Source: Mycolicibacterium sp. P9-22 (GTDB lineage: Bacteria > Actinomycetota > Actinomycetes > Mycobacteriales > Mycobacteriaceae). Taken from it: 64,000 nucleotides of DNA. The position numbers were made by a program, and so were the translations under genes. Below, piece by piece: positions 15,704 through 23,380 of this stretch (its first letter is position 1; each line of letters starts with the position of its first letter). The notes under the pieces were generated by a model, which had not been told where the DNA came from, searched no databases, and worked only from the letters and a program-made list of their open reading frames with translations. The stretch lies in the NCBI RefSeq assembly GCF_008329585.1, contig NZ_NPKP01000005.1:1-64000 (forward strand), read 5' to 3'.

Positions 15704-16552
15704 TCATTGTCCCGTGCCCACGACGCCGAGTGCGTCCTGCGCCCGCCGCTCATACCCCGACCTTGCGGTGCTATCAAATTCCAGGAACACCTTGTCGGTG
15801 CCGAATCGTCGCCCCACCCAGCGCCTGCCGCGCGGGCCGAGGAGTCCGATCGGGCCGAGGACGAACCGGATTCCACCGGGCACGGTGACATGCGTCTTGG
15901 GCTTGTTCAGCGCCCGGACGATCGCCGCGGCGATGGCAGCGGGTTCGACGGGCTTGTTGGTCCTGGTCTCCGTGGTGCCCGAGATCAGCTCGGTGCGGGT
16001 GAACGGCGGCATCACCACGCTGACCTGGATACCTCGCGCGGCGAATTCATCGGACAATGCGCTCGACAGGCTGATCACCGCGGATTTCGTTCCGGCATAG
16101 ACGGTTTGGCCCGGCACCGGCATCAGGCCGGCCAACGACGCGACGTTGATGATGTGGCCCGCACCGTGTTCGATCATGCCGGGGAGCACCAGTTGACATC
16201 CGGTGACCACACCGTAGAAGTTGACCTCGATGGCCGACCGCAGCGCCTGCTCGCCCTGGTCGAGGAAACCTCCGATCGGCATCACGCCGGCATTGTTGAT
16301 CAGCACATCGATGTGACCGTCGCCGCGCGCCTCGTCCAGGAAGACGGTGAACGAATCGCGGTCGGTGACATCGAGCGGATAACCCTCCGCCCCGCCGCCG
16401 AGGGACCGCACCGCGCTCTCCAGCGCGGCGACATCACGATCCCCGATGACCACCCGGGCGCCACGATCCAGCAGCGCACGCGCCGTCGCATACCCGATGC
16501 CACGGGCCGCGCCGGTGATGACGACGGTCCTGCCGGCGATCCTGTCGGTCAT
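15704..16552 (-). CDS. SDR family oxidoreductase
   Basis: This is a 282-residue classical SDR starting at ATG 16552 with a purine-rich GGGGAGAGA upstream. It contains TGAARGIGYATARALL, the NNAG motif (INNAGVMPIGG), catalytic serine in NVASLAGLMPVPGQ and YAGTK. The long C-terminal extension (PGGIRFVLGPIGLLGPRGRRWVG in two parts) is typical of mycobacterial SDRs of this group. Start and the LLM stop overlap as ATGA, so translation is coupled. It probably acts on an alcohol made or used by the P450 that follows. Confidence 0.87.
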   Translation of the reverse strand: MTDRIAGRTVVITGAARGIGYATARALLDRGARVVIGDRDVAALESAVRSLGGGAEGYPLDVTDRDSFTVFLDEARGDGHIDVLINNAGVMPIGGFLDQGEQALRSAIEVNFYGVVTGCQLVLPGMIEHGAGHIINVASLAGLMPVPGQTVYAGTKSAVISLSSALSDEFAARGIQVSVVMPPFTRTELISGTTETRTNKPVEPAAIAAAIVRALNKPKTHVTVPGGIRFVLGPIGLLGPRGRRWVGRRFGTDKVFLEFDSTARSGYERRAQDALGVVGTGQ

Positions 16553-17595
16553 GAATCTCTCCCCGCCAAAGACTTTCGAACATCATCCAGAACCATCGCG
16601 ATCACGGTCTCCGACATCCCCGCCGGAAATCCCGGCAACACCCGGTCGATCGCGCCCGCGCAGCGCCGCACCAGGGCGTCGGCGACATCAGGCAACTCGG
16701 CCACCACTGCGAACGCGGCCAGCACCTCGTCATCGATCAGCGTCGCCATGGTGTCCCACTCCCCCAGTCGGGACAGCCGGTGCAACTCGGTGTGCAGATC
16801 CCCCCAGCCGTGCAGCTCGAGCACCTTGCGGTAGGCCGGCGTCGAACCGTAGAAGGCCAACTGCTTTCGGTGCGCGGCCGCCGATGCCTCGAACTGCTCG
16901 GCGTTCTCACCGGTCACCACGAACACCGGGCAGGACAGCTCGAAGGTCTGCCGGGACCGGCCAGCGGCGTCCAGACCGGTTTGCAAGGCAGGCGCGGTCA
17001 CCTCGTCGAGGTAGCGGCGGGTGGTGAACGCATGCGCGATGAGTCCGTCGGCGACCTCACCCGCGGTCCGTGTCATCAGGTCGCCGACCGCGGCGATGAA
17101 TATTTTCGGTACCCCGTGCGGTTGCGGCTCCGGGGTGAACATCGGCGTCATCAGTGTGTGCGTGTAGAACTCGCCCTCGAAGCTGAGGCGTGTTCCGTCC
17201 TGCCAGGTCGCCCAGATGGCGTGCACCGCATCAACGAACTCCCGCATCCGGCGCGCCGGATGACTCCACGGCATCCCGTAGCGCTTCTCGATGTGCGGCT
17301 GCACCTGGCTGCCGAGCCCGAGGATGAACCGGCCTTGGGAGTAGGCGTTCAGGTCCCAGCCCAGATTGGCGATCAGCATCGGGTTACGCGCGAAGGCCAC
17401 CGCGATGCTGGTGCCCAACTGCAGCCGGGAGGTGTGTTCGGCGGCCAGCAGCAGCGGCAGGAACGGGTCGTGGGCGATCTCCCCGGTCCAGCACCCGTCG
17501 TAGCCCTGCTGCTCGATTTCCCTGGCCCGTGCGGGAACACTGGTGAGGTCGCTCGGGATACCGCGATCGATGCTCAGCCGGGCGACATTACCCAT
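16549..17595 (-). CDS. LLM-class F420-dependent oxidoreductase
   Basis: This is a 348-residue luciferase-like monooxygenase-fold protein. The TIM-barrel landmarks QGYDGCWTGEIAHDPFLPL, LGTSIAVAFARNPM and the glycine-rich GRFILGLGSQVQPHIEKRYG are clear. The last of these precedes the F420/FMN phosphate-binding region. It resembles the mycobacterial TIGR03617-type F420 family. It heads the minus-strand operon and is divergent from the carboxyltransferase gene; an operator starts only 11 bp upstream of its ATG. The substrate is unknown. Confidence 0.85.
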   Translation of the reverse strand: MGNVARLSIDRGIPSDLTSVPARAREIEQQGYDGCWTGEIAHDPFLPLLLAAEHTSRLQLGTSIAVAFARNPMLIANLGWDLNAYSQGRFILGLGSQVQPHIEKRYGMPWSHPARRMREFVDAVHAIWATWQDGTRLSFEGEFYTHTLMTPMFTPEPQPHGVPKIFIAAVGDLMTRTAGEVADGLIAHAFTTRRYLDEVTAPALQTGLDAAGRSRQTFELSCPVFVVTGENAEQFEASAAAHRKQLAFYGSTPAYRKVLELHGWGDLHTELHRLSRLGEWDTMATLIDDEVLAAFAVVAELPDVADALVRRCAGAIDRVLPGFPAGMSETVIAMVLDDVRKSLAGRDS

Positions 17596-17606
17596 GCCGG
17601 GGACGC

Positions 17607-17625
17607 TACAGTAAGCAATTCAGTA
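17607..17625. promoter_or_regulatory. Island operator 1 (TACAGTA-N5-TTCAGTA)
   Basis: TACAGTAAGCAATTCAGTA, one of nine 19-bp sites with consensus TACTGTA-N5-TACAGTA. It lies between the divergent LLM operon and the carboxyltransferase gene, 41 bp before the latter's start. Confidence 0.75.
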
Positions 17626-17666
17626 TGGTCAACGGACAACGACGTTACCGAGAACAGGACCGGTGT

Positions 17667-19163
17667 ATGACGAACGCTTCCGACTGGCAGGACACGCTCG
17701 ACGATCTCGACCGGCGGCGTCAGCACAGCCTGGCGATGGGCGGACCGGAACGCGTCGCCAAGCATCACGCCAAGGGCAAGCTCGACGTGCGGGCCCGCAT
17801 CGACCGGCTGTTGGATGCGGGCACGTTCCGCGAGTTCGGCACCTTCGCCGGCGGTGAGATCGCCGCCGACGGCATCGTCACCGGCTCCGGTCTGATCAAC
17901 GGCGCACCGGTGATGGTGGGCGCCGAGGATTTCACCACGCTGGCCGGCAGCATCGGCTCCACCGGGAACGCCAAGCGCTACCGGCTGGCCGAACTTGCAC
18001 TGCGCGACAAGATTCCGTTGGTGATGCTGCTCGAGGGCGCCGGGTTCCGGCCCACCGGCGCGCACTACGGCCGCACCCCGACCGACCTCATCGCCCAGGC
18101 GCAGTGCTCGGGCCGGGTGCCGACCGTCGCCGCGGTGCTGGGCCCGTCGGCCGGGCATGGCGCACTGGTCGCGCCGGTCAGCGATTTCCGGATCATGAGC
18201 AGTCAGGGCGCCATCTTCACCGCCGGGCCGCCGGTGGTGAAGGAGTCCACCGGCGAGGACATCACCAAGGAGGATCTCGGCGGGCCGGGGGTGGCGCTGC
18301 ACAGCGGGGTGATCCACAACCACGCCGACACCGACGAGGCCGTCATCGACGATATCCGCCGGTATCTGTCCTACTTCCCCTCCAGCGCCTGGTCCTATCC
18401 CGGGCAACTGCCCCACGACGAGGACGCCGAACCGCGCCCCACCCCGGAACTGCTCGACATCATCTCCCGCGACAACCGCCGCGTCTACAACATGCGCTCG
18501 GTGCTCGACATCCTGTTCGACAACACCGACTGGTTCGAGGTCCAACCGCAGTTCGGCAAGGCCATCATCTGCGCGCTCGCCCACCTGGGCGGGCACCCGG
18601 TGGCCGTGGTGGCCAATCAGCCCAACGTGCTGGCCGGTTCGATCGACGCCGACGCCGCCGACAAGGCAGCGCATTTCATCATGGTGGCCGACTCCTTCCA
18701 CCTGCCGATCGTGTTCCTCGCCGACAACCCGGGCATGCTGCCGGGCAGCCGCTCGGAGCGCACCGGTGTGCTGCGGGCCGGGGCCCGGATGTTCGCGGCG
18801 CAGACGTCTGCCACCACGCTCAAGCTGCATGTGACGCTGCGCAAGGCGTACGGCTTCGGCTCAATGGTGATGTCGCTGTTGGGATTCGACAGTCAGGAGG
18901 CAACGTTTGCCTTCCCCGGCGCCACCATGGGAGCGATGAGCGCCGCGGCGCTGTCGAAGGCCTCGCACGCCGAGGCGGATCTGTCCGCGCAGCTGCGCGA
19001 TGCCGAACTGTCGGCGTCGTTCCGGTCCGCGGATCATCTCGGCTTCGATGAGCTGATCGACCCGCGCGAGACCCGCGATCAGCTGCTCGACGCGTTGCGC
19101 CGCGGCCTGCGGGCCCGTCAGGCCGCGGCCGAACCGGTGCAGCGCACGGTCATCCTCCCCTAG
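17667..19163 (+). CDS. Acyl-CoA carboxylase carboxyltransferase (beta) subunit
   Basis: This is a 498-residue AccD/MmdA-type carboxyltransferase. ATG 17667 has AGGA upstream; the ATG at 17625 overlaps an operator and is rejected. It has two crotonase-fold halves: the first with VAAVLGPSAGHGALVAPVSDF and EGAGFRPTG, the second with FLADNPGMLPGSRSERTG and KAYGFGSMVMSLLG. It would transfer carboxyl from biotin to an acyl-CoA. No biotin-carrier or carboxylase alpha subunit is nearby, so it must pair with one encoded elsewhere. Its stop codon shares CTAG with the convergent LLM gene. Confidence 0.88.
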   Translation: MTNASDWQDTLDDLDRRRQHSLAMGGPERVAKHHAKGKLDVRARIDRLLDAGTFREFGTFAGGEIAADGIVTGSGLINGAPVMVGAEDFTTLAGSIGSTGNAKRYRLAELALRDKIPLVMLLEGAGFRPTGAHYGRTPTDLIAQAQCSGRVPTVAAVLGPSAGHGALVAPVSDFRIMSSQGAIFTAGPPVVKESTGEDITKEDLGGPGVALHSGVIHNHADTDEAVIDDIRRYLSYFPSSAWSYPGQLPHDEDAEPRPTPELLDIISRDNRRVYNMRSVLDILFDNTDWFEVQPQFGKAIICALAHLGGHPVAVVANQPNVLAGSIDADAADKAAHFIMVADSFHLPIVFLADNPGMLPGSRSERTGVLRAGARMFAAQTSATTLKLHVTLRKAYGFGSMVMSLLGFDSQEATFAFPGATMGAMSAAALSKASHAEADLSAQLRDAELSASFRSADHLGFDELIDPRETRDQLLDALRRGLRARQAAAEPVQRTVILP

Positions 19164-20200
19164 CCCCTGCGGTAGGCCGTCACGATCGGTTCGAGCTCGT
19201 CCGGGGTGGCGCCGTGCATGATGACCGCGTCGGCGCCGTAGTCGAACTCCTTACGGATCCGGTCGACGCACTGCTGCGCTGTACCGGTCGCCGACGGTTC
19301 CAGCCACTCGTCGGGGATGAGCGTGGCAATGTGCTCGATCTGCTCGGCCGTCGCCTTGTGGTCGATGCCCCCGCCGATGGACTGCACCACCTGGTCATCG
19401 CGGAAGCGTTGCAGCACCGCGGGATCCCAGCCGTTCGTGTTGACCAGCAGATCGCCGTACCCCTGCAGGTAGGTGGCCAGCCGCGCGACGGTCTTCTTCA
19501 ACCGCAGCTCCTCGGGCAGGTGATCGCCGACGGTGGCGAAGCATGACCACACCCGCACATCGTCGGGATTGCGGCCGACCTGCTCGGCGGCGTCCTTGAC
19601 CGTCTTCACCGCGCGTTGCAGGGTCTCGGGCGTGAAGTAGGTGTGCAGGATGACATCGTCGAACTCCCGGCCACCGAGCGCCAACGTCTGCGGCCCGAAC
19701 GCCACGATCGCCAGCCGGATGTCCTCCTTGAAGTCCGGGTCCAGGAACAGCAGCTGGTATTTGCCGATCGGGCCGTCGTGATTGAAGATCAGCTCGCCGT
19801 GCCACAGCCGGCGCATCACCTGCGCAAAATCCTCCATCTGCGCCGTCGTCACCGCGGGCACCCCGAAGGCCCCGTACATCGCCGCGATACCCCGGCCGAG
19901 CCCGAGGGTGAACCGCCCACCCGACAATCGGTGCATGGTGGTGGCCCACGAACCGGTGATCAGCGGATGGCGGGTGTTGTGATTGGTTGCGGCGGTGGCG
20001 ATCTGCATCCGGCTCGTGACGGCCAGAGCTGCACCGGTGAGCGACGACGCCTCCTTGACGTTCCAGCGTTCGGAGATGAACCCGGTGCCGAAGCCGAGTT
20101 CCTCGCCGCGGCGGGCCTCGTCCATCAGGGTGGCGGGCCCTTCGCCGCCGGCACCCGCCAGCAGGTAGTAGCCCAGCTCGTCCAGTACCTTGTCGGTCAC
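19160..20200 (-). CDS. LLM-class F420-dependent oxidoreductase
   Basis: This is a 346-residue luciferase-like oxidoreductase. GTG 20200 is chosen because AAGGAG lies seven bases upstream; another in-frame GTG at 20206 is too close to it. Landmarks are ELGFGTGFISERWN, ATAATNHNTRHPL and GRFTLGLGRGIAAMYGAFG, which resemble the mycobacterial TIGR03857-type F420 family. It is the last gene of a kinase-like/SnoaL/LLM operon with GTGA start-stop overlap to the SnoaL gene. The substrate is unknown. Confidence 0.85.
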   Translation of the reverse strand: MTDKVLDELGYYLLAGAGGEGPATLMDEARRGEELGFGTGFISERWNVKEASSLTGAALAVTSRMQIATAATNHNTRHPLITGSWATTMHRLSGGRFTLGLGRGIAAMYGAFGVPAVTTAQMEDFAQVMRRLWHGELIFNHDGPIGKYQLLFLDPDFKEDIRLAIVAFGPQTLALGGREFDDVILHTYFTPETLQRAVKTVKDAAEQVGRNPDDVRVWSCFATVGDHLPEELRLKKTVARLATYLQGYGDLLVNTNGWDPAVLQRFRDDQVVQSIGGGIDHKATAEQIEHIATLIPDEWLEPSATGTAQQCVDRIRKEFDYGADAVIMHGATPDELEPIVTAYRRG

Positions 20201-20568
20201 GCCCACACTCCTTGTTTGTAGCCACAGTTCCAGACCTCGGTGATCCGCCCGTCGATCACCCGGAAGATCTCCATGCTGGCGATGGTGGTCTCGGTGCCGT
20301 CGGTGAGCCGCATCGGCGACTGGTAGACGATCGCCACATGTTCGCCGTCGTCGCCGGCGATCACCAGGTTGAGCTCGAAGCGGATGCTCTCGAACATCGC
20401 CCAGTGGTCCACCACCCGGCTGACGGCCTCGGCGTGGGTGAGCACCTTCACCTCGCCGACGTCGTGGCGGGTCACGGTGTCTCCCAGTAGTTCGTCGGCC
20501 AGCGCGAAATCACGTTCGTTCCATACCACCAGGTTGTATTGCTCGACGACCTCCCGGGCGGTCCTCAT
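20197..20568 (-). CDS. SnoaL-like (NTF2 fold) protein
   Basis: This is a 123-residue protein from ATG 20568; the longer open frame upstream is shadow of the kinase-like gene. It shows the NTF2-like pattern REVVEQYNLVVWNERDFALADELL, then VTRHDVGEVK and MEIFRVIDGRITEVWNCGY. Such proteins are small cyclases, isomerases or hydratases, or non-catalytic ligand binders. It overlaps both neighbours (ATGA upstream, GTGA downstream), so the three-gene operon is translationally coupled. Confidence 0.8.
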   Translation of the reverse strand: MRTAREVVEQYNLVVWNERDFALADELLGDTVTRHDVGEVKVLTHAEAVSRVVDHWAMFESIRFELNLVIAGDDGEHVAIVYQSPMRLTDGTETTIASMEIFRVIDGRITEVWNCGYKQGVWA

Positions 20569-21620
20569 AGGTCGAACTCCGCCAGTGCCGAGATCTCGTC
20601 GATGGCCGCGACCGCCCGGTCGATGAGGGTGACGCAGAGCTGTCTCGATCGCTCGGGCACCACGTCCCAGGTGAGCAGCGCGACCACCGGCATGAACAGC
20701 AGGAGTGCGACACCGAAACGGTAGTGCCGCCAAGCCTCGTCGAATCCGTAGTCGGTCACCCCGCGAAGTTCCAGCGCGGCGACGTACTCGCGGACCATCG
20801 CTTCGTCCTTGCCGCGGCGGGCCGGGGTGGGCAGCCCCTGACTGACCAGATAGGCGATATCGGCGGCGCCCGCGCCCCGCACCGCGAGCTGAAAATCGAC
20901 GATCTTGAGCTCGTCACCGCGGAAGAACAGGTTGTCCGCCCGGATGTCGCCGTGTAGCAGCATCGTCCGGCGCGACAGCGCGTCTAGCGCCTGCGGTGCC
21001 AACTCGGCGAACCGCGCGGCGAAATCCGCCACCGCGGGCGGGACCGGCTGATCCGTCTTCTCGAGATAAAGCGCCCAGCCCGGGGTGAACGCCGGCAGGA
21101 ACAGGTCGCGGGTCAACGGGTTGTCGATACCCGGAAACTGCTTCAGCCCGTTGGCCTGTGGGTTCCGTTGCGACCACGCGTGCAGATCGGCCAGCGCTGC
21201 GATACACAGCCCGGCGCGCTCGACCGAGAGTCCCGCCAGGTGATCGGCGTTGTCCCAATCGGACAGATCCTCCAGCACCAGCACGAACGAGTCACCGTCG
21301 ATTCGGGCGACATGGCAGGCCGGAGTGGAGATCGGGGCCGCGGGCGCGATGTGGCGGTAGAACGCCAGTTCCCTGCGGTATCCGCCGAGCAGTTCCATGC
21401 CGCCGCGCGCCTGCGAGTCCGCGGGCAGCTTCACGATCACCGACGTGGGAAGCGCCGCATCTCCGGTCAGCGCCACGCGGTACAGCCGCGCCGAGAATCC
21501 GGTGTCCTCCGCGATCCGCTGGGCGTGCACCGCGCCGACGGTCACCGACCCGGGCATCGCGTCGGTGAGCCAGCGCGCGGTGACGGCGTCGATGTCGACG
21601 GGCACAGCGGGTGATGTCAT
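20565..21620 (-). CDS. Aminoglycoside phosphotransferase-fold kinase-like protein
   Basis: This is a 351-residue protein starting at ATG 21620 with GGAGG six bases upstream. It has the kinase-like fold: VIVKLPAD (ATP-binding lysine region), VLVLEDL hinge, catalytic-loop LLHGDIRADNLFF (HGDxxxxN) and metal-binding IVDFQLAVRG (here DFQ). This places it in the APH/choline-kinase-like group often found in mycobacterial lipid and steroid clusters, where it may phosphorylate a hydroxylated small molecule. It is divergent from a TetR gene across a 33-bp palindrome that likely controls both. Confidence 0.82.
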   Translation of the reverse strand: MTSPAVPVDIDAVTARWLTDAMPGSVTVGAVHAQRIAEDTGFSARLYRVALTGDAALPTSVIVKLPADSQARGGMELLGGYRRELAFYRHIAPAAPISTPACHVARIDGDSFVLVLEDLSDWDNADHLAGLSVERAGLCIAALADLHAWSQRNPQANGLKQFPGIDNPLTRDLFLPAFTPGWALYLEKTDQPVPPAVADFAARFAELAPQALDALSRRTMLLHGDIRADNLFFRGDELKIVDFQLAVRGAGAADIAYLVSQGLPTPARRGKDEAMVREYVAALELRGVTDYGFDEAWRHYRFGVALLLFMPVVALLTWDVVPERSRQLCVTLIDRAVAAIDEISALAEFDL

Positions 21621-21641
21621 CCTTGACCTCCGCAGAAATTT

Positions 21642-21674
21642 GACGCTCGACAACTAAGTTAGTTGTCGAGCGTC
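21642..21674. promoter_or_regulatory. 33-bp palindromic operator between kinase-like operon and TetR
   Basis: Perfect 16-bp arms: GACGCTCGACAACTAA (21642-21657), one central base, then the exact complement to 21674. It lies in the 66-bp divergent promoter and touches the TAATAT -10 of the TetR gene, so it is almost certainly the operator of that regulator. Confidence 0.85.
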
Positions 21675-21680
21675 TAATAT
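21675..21680 (+). promoter_or_regulatory. -10 element of the tetR gene, leaderless transcript
   Basis: TAATAT directly after the 33-bp palindrome, six bases before the GTG at 21687. The spacing implies that transcription begins at or next to the start codon. Confidence 0.55.
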
Positions 21681-21686
21681 GCAAGG

Positions 21687-22286
21687 GTGCCCGAGCGTCT
21701 CACCCAGGATCAGCGTGTGCAACAGTCCGCACGCCGGTTGTTGCAGGCTGCCGCCGAACTGATCGTCGAAAAAGGCTGGGAGGCAACCACGGCCGCTGAA
21801 ATCGGGCGGCGCGCGGGCTACAGCAGAGCGATGGTGCATGCCCGCTACGGCAGCAAGGACGCCATCCTGGAGGCGTTTCAGCAGGTCTATGTGGCACGGC
21901 TGAATCCCGATCCCGCGCCGGGAACCACCGGACTGGCACAGGTGCTCGCCCATTTCGACCGGGTGCAGGAGATCAACGCCGAGGACGCCTCGGTGACGCG
22001 AGCCATGTTCGTCTCCGCCTTCGAGGCCGTGAAGACCAGTTCACCGCTGCGCGACGGTGTCCGCGAACAACTCAGCGGTGCGGCCAAAAAGGTGGCCGCC
22101 GGTGTGCGCGCCGGTATCGCCGACGGATCACTGCGGGCCGACATCGATGCCGACGCGGCGGTGCGCGATATCACCGGATCGATCTTCGGTATCGCCTTCC
22201 AGTGGGTGGTGCTCCCCGAGGAACACGACCTGGACCACGAGATCGATTGCGTTCGGGCACGCATCATCTCCACGTACGGCGACTAG
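21687..22286 (+). CDS. TetR/AcrR family transcriptional regulator
   Basis: This is a 199-residue regulator starting at GTG 21687, apparently leaderless. The N-terminal HTH (TTAAEIGRRAGYSRAMVHARYGSKDAIL) differs from the two paralogous TetR proteins further on, consistent with a different operator. The C-terminal domain is a helical ligand pocket. It faces the kinase-SnoaL-LLM operon and probably represses it and itself through the 33-bp palindrome. The stop codon shares CTAG with the convergent hydrolase gene. Confidence 0.9.
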   Translation: MPERLTQDQRVQQSARRLLQAAAELIVEKGWEATTAAEIGRRAGYSRAMVHARYGSKDAILEAFQQVYVARLNPDPAPGTTGLAQVLAHFDRVQEINAEDASVTRAMFVSAFEAVKTSSPLRDGVREQLSGAAKKVAAGVRAGIADGSLRADIDADAAVRDITGSIFGIAFQWVVLPEEHDLDHEIDCVRARIISTYGD

Positions 22287-23380
22287 GCGAGCAGGAACCG
22301 CTCGGTCGCGGCCTGCACACCCCCGGAAAACAGATGGCCCACATGGCTTCCGTCATGCCAGTGCAGCTCACCGCCCCAGCGATCGTGCATCGCCAACGCC
22401 GAACTGCGCATCGCCATCTGGTCGTGCCACGCGCCCACGATCAGCCGCCGATCGGTCACCGGCATGGTCGCCAACGGGTCGATCACCGAGGTCATCGCCG
22501 ACACCGTGCCGGACTGCAGCAGTTCGGCGGCACTGCGGCCGGCCTGCCCCCAACGCCCGAGGTGCAGTCCGATCATCGCGTTGAGCCCGAGAATCGGCGT
22601 GTACAACGCCACCGCGCCGACACGTGCATCCAGGTGGGACACCAGCGCGGCGACAGCGCTACCCAGCGACAACCCGCAGGCCGTCACCGGTCCCGAATCG
22701 GCTGCCAGCCAACCGATGAGCGCCCGAACCTCGGATACCACCCGCATCGTCCCCGCCACGTTGGCCAGCGGGTCCCGCGCCGGATACTCCGGCCATTCCC
22801 GCCGTCGCGCACCGTGCCCGGGCTGCACCGGAAGTGCCACGTTGAAACCCAGCGCATCCAATCTGCGCACCCGCGCCACCATGAGGTCCATCGGATCGCC
22901 CTGACCCGCACCGTGGATCCAGACCACCCAGGGCCGGTGTTCGCCACGCCGATACAGCCGCACCCGTGCCGTCGCCACCCCGCCGTGACCATCGGCCAGC
23001 AGTGACTCCGGCAGTGCGGGAGTGTGTTCGAAGCTCAGCTCCTCGAACCGCAACGCCCCGAAGTTCCGCGGGTCGATGCCCTCGACCCGCAGCGGCTCCG
23101 GATCACGGTGCGCCCGCGAGATATCCAGCGCGCCGAGCTCTGCGGCGGCCTCCGCATACGCCGCCAGCGGCCGCGGCAACTGTGGCGGCGGGCCGGTCAA
23201 CGTCATCCCGGTGACCACCAGCTCATCGAGTGCGACCTCGCCGAGTTGCCGTAACCCGGCCCGGGACAGCCGGTTCCAGTCGCCGGATCCGGTGAGCGCG
23301 CCGACCGAACGCGGCAGCACCCCGCCGAGCTCCCAGGCGATCTGAATGGCTCTACGCAAGGGTGAATCCTCGATAGCCAT
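22283..23380 (-). CDS. Alpha/beta hydrolase
   Basis: This is a hydrolase of up to 365 residues. The C-terminal part holds the alpha/beta core: VVWIHGAGQGD (oxyanion region), nucleophile elbow CGLSLGSAVA, and a final catalytic histidine in GSHVGHLF. The N-terminal 100 or so residues (ARKLGG-free, helical) are unassigned. ATG 23380 overlaps the preceding monooxygenase gene by 29 bp; a TTG at 23359 has GAGG upstream and is a credible alternative. It is last in a five-gene operon with a Baeyer-Villiger-type enzyme, so ester or lactone hydrolysis is a reasonable guess. Confidence 0.8.
   Translation of the reverse strand: MAIEDSPLRRAIQIAWELGGVLPRSVGALTGSGDWNRLSRAGLRQLGEVALDELVVTGMTLTGPPPQLPRPLAAYAEAAAELGALDISRAHRDPEPLRVEGIDPRNFGALRFEELSFEHTPALPESLLADGHGGVATARVRLYRRGEHRPWVVWIHGAGQGDPMDLMVARVRRLDALGFNVALPVQPGHGARRREWPEYPARDPLANVAGTMRVVSEVRALIGWLAADSGPVTACGLSLGSAVAALVSHLDARVGAVALYTPILGLNAMIGLHLGRWGQAGRSAAELLQSGTVSAMTSVIDPLATMPVTDRRLIVGAWHDQMAMRSSALAMHDRWGGELHWHDGSHVGHLFSGGVQAATERFLLA

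Noticed and set aside
17574..18830. 418-codon minus-strand frame over the carboxyltransferase
   Set aside because: Shadow frame; the plus-strand protein has both carboxyltransferase halves.
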